A stretch of 10,544 bases of DNA from Deltaproteobacteria bacterium (GTDB taxonomy: Bacteria; Myxococcota; Myxococcia; Myxococcales; Myxococcaceae), in contig VGRA01000050.1 of assembly GCA_016875515.1 (NCBI GenBank), positions 1 through 10,544 on the forward strand, in the 5' to 3' direction. This document shows, piece by piece, positions 6,258 through 10,544 of the stretch. Below the pieces are notes generated by a model. That model did not search any database, was not told where the DNA came from, and was given only the letters and a program-made list of their open reading frames with translations. Each line of letters begins with the position of its first letter. The stretch's first letter is position 1. The position numbers were made by a program, and so were the translations under genes.

Positions 6258-6907
6258 GCGCGCTGGACCCCGGACTCCGGGACCGTGGCAATCCTGTTCC
6301 GCAGCAGCTCCCTGCGCTCGGCCAAGCGCTTCTGGATGACCGGGTCCGACTTCGTCTTCGGCTCGGGCACGAGCACCCCCTCCTCCAGCTGCAGGTACGT
6401 CCTCGAGAGCAGCATCCAGGTCTCCAGCTCGAGCCGCAGCAGGCCGCGCGACGCCGGCACCAACTGCGCCACCGCCGCCATCTCCGCCACGTGCGCGTCC
6501 AGGTGGCGCGTGAAGGCGGCGTCCGCGTTGTCACCGTCCAGGACGAGGGGTTCCAGCAGCCGCATCATCCGCTTGTCCGCGACTTCGAACCACAGCGTCG
6601 GCGCTGTCTGGATGAGCCAGCGGGCGCCCCGGGGGAAGCCCCGGTAGGAGACGCTCACCGCCCTCCCCAGCAGCACGCGGAGCGCCGCCCGGATGGTCCG
6701 CTGGAGCGGCAGGGACAGCATGCCGCGGTAGGCGGAGATGGCGAGGAAGACCGCGGCGAGCGCGACGAGGCCGGACTTCGATGCAGCGAGCACCTCCTGC
6801 CAGCTCGCCAGGTATCCCGGGGGGTCCCTGAACAGGTAGCGGTCCTCCACCTGGACGAACACCGATCCGAGCGTGATGAGGCAGAACCAGGTCATGATCA
6901 TGTTCAT
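6254..6907 (-). CDS. Hypothetical two-TM membrane protein in the radical SAM/PLP operon
   Basis: 217 residues. The N-terminus is hydrophobic (about 4-20, TWFCLITLGSVFV) and a second membrane segment lies at about 43-61 (KSGLVALAAVFLAISAY). A ~22-residue loop (EDRYLFRDPPGYLASW) lies between them. The remaining ~150 residues are soluble and helical with many Arg, Leu and Glu, probably cytoplasmic. I recognise no family. The start is one of the Met codons in MNMIM; the first lies 6 nt after the upstream stop, and a short purine-rich stretch (GGGGCGG) precedes it. The end overlaps the PLP enzyme start by 4 nt. The context suggests it anchors or regulates the downstream enzymes, or that their product is membrane-related; this is inference. 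Confidence 0.75.
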   Translation of the reverse strand: MNMIMTWFCLITLGSVFVQVEDRYLFRDPPGYLASWQEVLAASKSGLVALAAVFLAISAYRGMLSLPLQRTIRAALRVLLGRAVSVSYRGFPRGARWLIQTAPTLWFEVADKRMMRLLEPLVLDGDNADAAFTRHLDAHVAEMAAVAQLVPASRGLLRLELETWMLLSRTYLQLEEGVLVPEPKTKSDPVIQKRLAERRELLRNRIATVPESGVQRA

Positions 6908-6913
6908 CCGCCC

Positions 6914-7642
6914 CTACCGCCGGGACTCGCCCTGCTCGGCGAGCGAGTGGCAGAACTCCCGCAGGACGGTGAGGTTGTCCTTCAGGTTCTCCAACTCCTC
7001 GGGGACCTCGTCCTCCCGGTCCTCCACCCGCACCAGGGGCAGCAGCAGCGCCGCCTTCTCCCGCGTCAGGCGGGTCTTCCGCCGCTCGTCCTCCTCGTCC
7101 CGGCGGCGGTAGAGCTTGGGGAGCTTGAAGCGCGCCTCGGCCGCGCGCAGCCCGATGTGCTCGGCGAGATCGGTGGCACGCTCGTCGAACCGGGAGTGGT
7201 TGGCCAGCTGGTCCACCAGGTCCATGGAGCGGTCGAGCCAGTCCTCGTCGCCCTGCCCCTCGCCTGCCTCGAGGACCTCCACGAGGAAGCTCTTCTCCGC
7301 CAGCCGCTCGCAGGGAGCCTCGAACTGGACGGCGCTGAGGCGGAGCCGGAGACCTGCCTGTTTCTCCTCCCGCCCCGCGCCCAGGGCCTCGCGGGCCCCC
7401 GGCCACTCGCCCTCCACGACCAGGATCTCCCAGTTCTTGATGAAGGACCCCTCCAGCTGCAGCGTGGTCCCGCGCTTCGTCTTCACCGACTGCCCGAGCG
7501 CCTCCAGCTGCTTGTCCGGCGCGCTCTTCGGCGGCCGCCCCGGGCCGGGCCTGTCCTGCTGGGGCTGGTGCATCAGCCGGTGGATGATGACCGGCTCGGC
7601 GGACACCGCCTCCTCTGCTGCGCTGCTGCGTCGTGCACCCAT
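6914..7642 (-). CDS. Hypothetical charged protein, first gene of the radical SAM/PLP operon
   Basis: 242 residues, no signal peptide and no membrane segment. The first ~50 residues are Pro/Gln/Arg-rich and probably disordered. A middle section (about 55-130) alternates strands and acidic helices (TTLQLEGSFIKNWEILVVEG, LRLRLSAVQFEAPCERL, KSFLVEVLEAGEG), suggesting a beta-rich domain. The rest is helical and very charged, including RRRDEEDERRKTRLTREK and a leucine-rich end that may form a coiled coil. No family recognised. The ATG at 7642 has a strong Shine-Dalgarno-like leader (GGGGGGAGGGAGAGC just upstream). It lies 36 nt after the yjbQ-like gene and 6 nt before the membrane protein, so all may be co-transcribed. 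Confidence 0.75.
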   Translation of the reverse strand: MGARRSSAAEEAVSAEPVIIHRLMHQPQQDRPGPGRPPKSAPDKQLEALGQSVKTKRGTTLQLEGSFIKNWEILVVEGEWPGAREALGAGREEKQAGLRLRLSAVQFEAPCERLAEKSFLVEVLEAGEGQGDEDWLDRSMDLVDQLANHSRFDERATDLAEHIGLRAAEARFKLPKLYRRRDEEDERRKTRLTREKAALLLPLVRVEDREDEVPEELENLKDNLTVLREFCHSLAEQGESRR

Positions 7643-7660
7643 GCTCTCCCTCCCCCCTCG
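7643..7660 (-). promoter_or_regulatory. Strong purine-rich ribosome binding site of the 242-residue protein gene
   Basis: Directly upstream of ATG 7642 the minus strand reads GAGGGGGGAGGGAGAGC, containing GGAGG-like cores at usable spacing. It supports this start and independent, efficient initiation of the operon's first gene. Confidence 0.55.
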
Positions 7661-7678
7661 TTGAAACCGGTGCCGGCC

Positions 7679-8092
7679 CTACACCCCCAGCACCTTCACA
7701 ATGACCCGCTTGCGCCGCTGCCCGTCGAACTCGGCGTAGAAGACCTGCTGCCACGTGCCCAGGTCCAGCCTCCCCGCCGTGATGGGCAACACCACCTCGT
7801 GGTGGACCAGCAGGGACTTCAGGTGCGCGTCCCCGTTGTCCTCGCCCGTCTGGTGGTGCCGGTAGTCCGGCCCCTCGGGCGCAAGCCGCTGCAGCCACTC
7901 CCAGATGTCCCCGTGCAGCCCGGGCTCGTCGTCGTTCACGAAGACGCCCGCGGTGATGTGCATGGCGGACACCAGCGCCATGCCCTCCTTCACGCCGGAC
8001 GCCGCCACCGCGGCGGCCACCTCGTCCGTGATGCGGACCAGCTCGCGCCGCTGCTTCGTCTGGAACCAGAGGTACTCGGTGTGGGCCTTCAT
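7679..8092 (-). CDS. yjbQ: YjbQ/UPF0047-family protein (secondary thiamine-phosphate synthase enzyme family)
   Basis: 137 residues, the usual length for this small cytosolic family, whose biological role is not settled; some members have weak thiamine-phosphate synthase activity. Family hallmarks are all present: [15 protein letters not shown] (42-56, with His45, Asn53, Asp54 and Glu56), [17 protein letters not shown] (77-93) and the C-terminal signature [23 protein letters not shown] (102-124) with GTWQ. The conserved His/Asp/Glu set is intact, so it should be functional. The ATG at 8092 is the only sensible start; it lacks a Shine-Dalgarno sequence, and a promoter-like pair right upstream would make the message nearly leaderless. 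It is divergent from the lipoprotein gene and sits 36 nt ahead of the radical SAM/PLP operon, possibly feeding transcription into it. Confidence 0.92.
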   Translation of the reverse strand: MKAHTEYLWFQTKQRRELVRITDEVAAAVAASGVKEGMALVSAMHITAGVFVNDDEPGLHGDIWEWLQRLAPEGPDYRHHQTGEDNGDAHLKSLLVHHEVVLPITAGRLDLGTWQQVFYAEFDGQRRKRVIVKVLGV

Positions 8093-8101
8093 GGCCCCGG
8101 G

Positions 8102-8129
8102 TGTACAGTCCGGCCGCCGTGCCTGACAA
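8102..8129 (-). promoter_or_regulatory. Possible sigma-70-like promoter for the yjbQ-like gene
   Basis: On the minus strand TTGTCA (8129-8124, 5 of 6 to the -35 consensus) is followed after 16 nt by TGTACA (8107-8102, 3 of 6 to -10). Transcription would start near 8095, leaving at most a few bases before ATG 8092. The -10 match is weak. Confidence 0.3.
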
Positions 8130-8138
8130 CCCGCGCGG

Positions 8139-8146
8139 CAGGGGGA
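8139..8146 (+). promoter_or_regulatory. Ribosome binding site of the lipoprotein gene
   Basis: The purine stretch AGGGGGAA ends 8 nt before GTG 8155 and decides this start against the earlier GTG at 8101. Confidence 0.5.
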
Positions 8147-8154
8147 ACCGAACC

Positions 8155-9417
8155 GTGCGCCGTGCCGTCCTTGTGTCCACCGCCTTCCTGTGTGCCACCG
8201 CCTGCAGCCCCGGGGCGAAGGTCACCGCCAACGTCGTCGCTGGAACCGCACTCGGGACAAACGGCAGCGGGCTCTCCGAGCGCAGGGACGGGCTGCTCGC
8301 CAGCACGTCCGCCACCTCGCTGCTGAGCCTCAAGTACGGCATCAAGACCATCCAGCTGTGCGACGACGTCCAGCGCTCTGGCTCCGGGTACAGCAACGCC
8401 ACCGGTTGCGCGTACATCTTCCGCAACGCCAACATCCCGGACGAACAGGAGTTCTACCGGGACTACCTCGTCTCCAGCGCGCTCGCGGACACCACGCCGG
8501 GCCGGTACGTGGACCTGCTGACACCCGAGGGGCGGGCGGCGCTGAAGGACCCGCCCGGGCCCGTCCCCGCCGGGACGTACCGCTACGGCCTCATCAATTT
8601 CCTGCGCCCCATCCGCATCACCGCCGAGTTCCCCGTGCTCGGCGGACAGGCGGGAGAGGTGGTGCGCACGCGCGCCACCACGGGCACCGAGCGTGCGGAC
8701 TTCGAGCCCACCTTCCCGCTGGAGCGGGCGCTCGTGGGCGACACGCGCTCGTCCGCGCCCGCGGAGGAGACCACCTACATGCTCAACAACGGCGGCGCCC
8801 TCTTCGCCTTCGCCTCCCCCTTCGTGCTGACGGACGCGGACATTTCTGCCGGTGACATCACCATGGACCTGGTGTTCAACCCGGCCAACTTCGGGCAGGT
8901 GGTGGACGGGCCCCAGGGCGGCTGCGGCGCGGACGCGCGCACCACGCTGTGCGACCCGGCCAACAACCTGTCCTTCGAGATGCCATTCGTCCGCATGAGC
9001 CCCGTGCCGCGCAAGGCCGGCGAGCAGACCCGCAAGGAGGTGTACCTGGTGGACTTCGAGACCGGGGCATCCGCCTCCCAGCTGCGGGTGGAGCTCTATT
9101 ACAACGCGGCGGACCCGCAGAAGGCGGTGCGCGGCGTGGACGTGGCGCTCGTCTACCTGCCCACCGCCACGGCGCCCGCCAACAAGAACGTGGACGGCTC
9201 CATGCTGGAGCAGACCGGCTCGCTGGCGGACGGCACCGCCACCGTCACGCTCAAGGACTACGCGGGAGCCCCCGCGCTCTCCGGCATCCTCCGCGGGCAG
9301 TCCGGCACCGCCACGTTCAACTGCGCCACCCCCAGCGGCGACGTCTGCCCCTCCATCGGCAGCACGGCCCAGCGCCCCTACACGTTCGTGGAGGACGTGC
9401 TCGTCTCGGCAGACTGA
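8155..9417 (+). CDS. Secreted lipoprotein of unknown function
   Basis: 420 residues. It begins [22 protein letters not shown]: a short basic start, a hydrophobic core and a lipobox-like ATAC, so Cys17 is the likely lipidation site. GTG 8155 is preferred to the in-frame GTG at 8101 because it gives a proper signal peptide and follows AGGGGGAA (8139-8146) at good spacing. The mature protein is beta-rich with Gly, Thr and Asp turns and at least six Cys in three near pairs (LCDD...NATGC; GGCGAD...LCD; FNCAT...DVC), consistent with disulphides outside the cytoplasm. Segments such as [27 protein letters not shown] and [12 protein letters not shown] resemble beta-barrel or sandwich surface proteins, but I recognise no domain. 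It probably sits at the outer membrane. Monocistronic, divergent from yjbQ. Confidence 0.8.
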   Translation: MRRAVLVSTAFLCATACSPGAKVTANVVAGTALGTNGSGLSERRDGLLASTSATSLLSLKYGIKTIQLCDDVQRSGSGYSNATGCAYIFRNANIPDEQEFYRDYLVSSALADTTPGRYVDLLTPEGRAALKDPPGPVPAGTYRYGLINFLRPIRITAEFPVLGGQAGEVVRTRATTGTERADFEPTFPLERALVGDTRSSAPAEETTYMLNNGGALFAFASPFVLTDADISAGDITMDLVFNPANFGQVVDGPQGGCGADARTTLCDPANNLSFEMPFVRMSPVPRKAGEQTRKEVYLVDFETGASASQLRVELYYNAADPQKAVRGVDVALVYLPTATAPANKNVDGSMLEQTGSLADGTATVTLKDYAGAPALSGILRGQSGTATFNCATPSGDVCPSIGSTAQRPYTFVEDVLVSAD

Positions 9418-9447
9418 GGCGGGGTCTCTCGAAAAGACAGCCGGGAC

Positions 9448-9485
9448 GCAGGTCCACGCACCCGGACCGCCCGCCCCCGACCTGC
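9448..9485 (+). terminator. Possible hairpin after the lipoprotein gene
   Basis: GCAGGTC (9448-9454) is complementary to GACCTGC (9479-9485), and a smaller GGTCC/GGACC stem (9451-9455 with 9464-9468) competes with it. No T-run follows, so it is not a standard intrinsic terminator. Confidence 0.25.
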
Positions 9486-9564
9486 ACGTGGCGGCGCAGG
9501 CTGGCGCCATGGGCTCACCTCGAGGTTGCGCGGCCCCGGGCGGGGGCGGTACCTCCCGGGTGCC

Positions 9565-10544
9565 ATGTCCCTCACCGCCCACAACCCCGCCACCGGCGTC
9601 GTGCTGCACAGCCTCCCCTCCCTGGACGAGGCAGGGCTCGAGCGGAAGCTGGCCCGGGCGGCGGAGGCCTTCCGGTCCTGGCGGGGTACCCCGTTCCCCG
9701 AGCGCGCCCGCCTGCTCAGGGCCGCCGCCGCCCTGCTCCGCAAGGACGTCCAACGACATGCGGAGCTCATGGCGCTGGAGATGGGCAAGCCGCTCGCGGC
9801 CGGCCGCGCCGAGGTGGAGAAGTCCGCCCGCGCGCTGGAGTACTGCGCGGAGCACGGCGAGGCGCTGCTCGCGGACCGCCCGGTGGACCTGGGCGGGCCC
9901 CGCGCCTTCGTTACCCACCTGCCGCTCGGGGCGGTGCTGGCGGTGATGCCGTGGAACTTCCCCTACTGGCAGGTGCTCCGCTTCGCCGCCCCAAACCTCG
10001 TGGCCGGCAACGTGGGGCTGCTCAAGCATGCCTCCAACGTCCCGGGCTGCGGCGCGGCGCTCGAGCAGCTGTTCACCGACGCGGGCTTCTCCGGGGGCGT
10101 CTTCCAGAACCTCGCCGTGGGCAGCGGCGCGGTGGCAGGCATCCTCCGCGACCCCCGCGTGGCGGCCGTCACCCTCACCGGCAGCACCCCGGCCGGGCAG
10201 TCCGTGGCCGCCGCCGCGGGGGCGGCGCTGAAGAAGTGCGTGCTGGAGCTGGGCGGGAGCGACCCGTTCCTCGTCCTCCCCTCCGCGGACGTGGCCGCGG
10301 CAGCCCGCGCGGCGGCCTCCTCCCGCGTCATCAACGCGGGCCAGTCCTGCATCGCGGCCAAGCGCTTCATCGTCCACGCGGGGGTTTACGCGGCGTTCCG
10401 GGAGGCCCTCGTCCGGCACATGGAGGGGTTCCGCGTGGGGGACCCGCTGCAGGAGGAGACCGAGGTGGGGCCGCTGGCCACCTCCGCCATCCGGGACGAG
10501 GTGGAGGGGCTGGTGGAGGACGCCCGCGCCGACGGCGCCCGCGT
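9565..10544 (+). CDS. Aldehyde dehydrogenase, succinate-semialdehyde dehydrogenase type (3' end outside window)
   Basis: NAD(P)-dependent oxidation of an aldehyde to the acid, probably succinate semialdehyde (GABA or related degradation). 326 residues are visible of the usual ~455. It starts MSLTAHNPATGVV. MPWNFPYWQ (128-136) carries the catalytic Asn131, LLKHASN (152-158) the cofactor-binding Lys154, LTGSTPAGQ (204-212) the Rossmann turn, LELGGSDPF (227-235) the general base Glu228, and NAGQSCIAAKRF (257-268) the nucleophile Cys262. LRFAAPNLVAGNVGLLKHAS and GQSCIAAKRF are typical of the GabD/Sad-like branch. All catalytic residues are present up to the edge. The ATG at 9565 has only a weak purine leader, and about 147 nt separate it from the lipoprotein gene, so it probably has its own promoter, which I could not identify. 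Substrate specificity is inferred from family resemblance. Confidence 0.9.
   Translation, partial: MSLTAHNPATGVVLHSLPSLDEAGLERKLARAAEAFRSWRGTPFPERARLLRAAAALLRKDVQRHAELMALEMGKPLAAGRAEVEKSARALEYCAEHGEALLADRPVDLGGPRAFVTHLPLGAVLAVMPWNFPYWQVLRFAAPNLVAGNVGLLKHASNVPGCGAALEQLFTDAGFSGGVFQNLAVGSGAVAGILRDPRVAAVTLTGSTPAGQSVAAAAGAALKKCVLELGGSDPFLVLPSADVAAAARAAASSRVINAGQSCIAAKRFIVHAGVYAAFREALVRHMEGFRVGDPLQEETEVGPLATSAIRDEVEGLVEDARADGAR

Noticed and set aside
5116..6534. Upstream extension of the radical SAM frame (935-codon open frame)
   Set aside because: Overlaps the PLP enzyme in another frame and is Gly/Arg/Ala-rich; the coupled ATG at 5115 gives a normal radical SAM protein.
8101..8154. Earlier GTG start for the lipoprotein
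   Set aside because: It would put 18 polar residues before the signal peptide; GTG 8155 has an RBS and a proper lipoprotein signal.
6491..8326. Long plus-strand frame of 611 codons opposite the hypothetical proteins and yjbQ
   Set aside because: Leu/Pro/Arg/His-rich antisense composition; the YjbQ family signature on the minus strand proves the other strand.
6531..8435. Long minus-strand frame of 634 codons
   Set aside because: It runs across two well-supported genes and the divergent lipoprotein start; composition is shadow-like.
8089..10419. Long minus-strand frame opposite the lipoprotein and aldehyde dehydrogenase genes
   Set aside because: Antisense shadow; the plus strand has a signal peptide and complete dehydrogenase catalytic motifs.
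1..10544. CRISPR array, tRNA or rRNA genes
   Set aside because: No regularly spaced repeats, no tRNA cloverleaf or rRNA sequence was seen on either strand.

Overview
The window is very GC-rich DNA with G or C at nearly every third codon position. It carries an IS66-type transposase remnant, a histidine-kinase fragment with an H-box of the SHDIKN type, lipoproteins and dense gene packing. Together these suggest a myxobacterium (Myxococcota, Myxococcaceae or Archangiaceae-like). This is inferred from composition and protein style; no rRNA marker is present.

Bases 1 to about 3770 look like a graveyard of gene pieces around one intact gene. At the left edge is a minus-strand IS66 remnant in which the start of TnpB is joined in frame to the middle of the transposase TnpC. 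Upstream of it lies a start-less fragment of a beta-rich protein (616-972). Next is an intact Fpg/Nei-family DNA glycosylase (990-1775, minus) of the PEGHTLHRL type known from mycobacterial Nei1. A frameshifted secreted protein gene follows on the plus strand (2015-2600, broken at a run of nine Gs), then an unidentified piece with coding bias. The region ends with a plus-strand ORF (2904-3773) whose product is a patchwork of three unrelated families: a lysophospholipid acyltransferase N-terminus, a histidine-kinase dimerisation segment and the C-terminus of an HSL-type alpha/beta hydrolase.

Bases 3727-7642 (minus) hold a tightly coupled four-gene operon. In transcription order it encodes an unrecognised 242-residue charged protein, a 217-residue two-TM protein, a DegT/StrS-fold PLP enzyme and a HemW-like radical SAM enzyme. 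The gaps are 6 nt, then a 4-nt overlap, then a 1-nt overlap. The PLP enzyme has His in place of the usual catalytic Lys and a Cys-X57-Cys-X-Cys-X6-Cys set, very close to the [2Fe-2S] motif of the sugar dehydrase E1/RfbH. The pairing with a radical SAM enzyme and two unknown proteins is the best candidate for an undescribed biosynthetic or modifying system here.

Bases 7679-10544 are more ordinary: a YjbQ-family protein (minus, possibly leaderless), a divergent secreted lipoprotein of unknown function (plus), and the first 326 codons of an aldehyde dehydrogenase of the succinate-semialdehyde type that runs off the right edge. No tRNA, rRNA or CRISPR array was seen.
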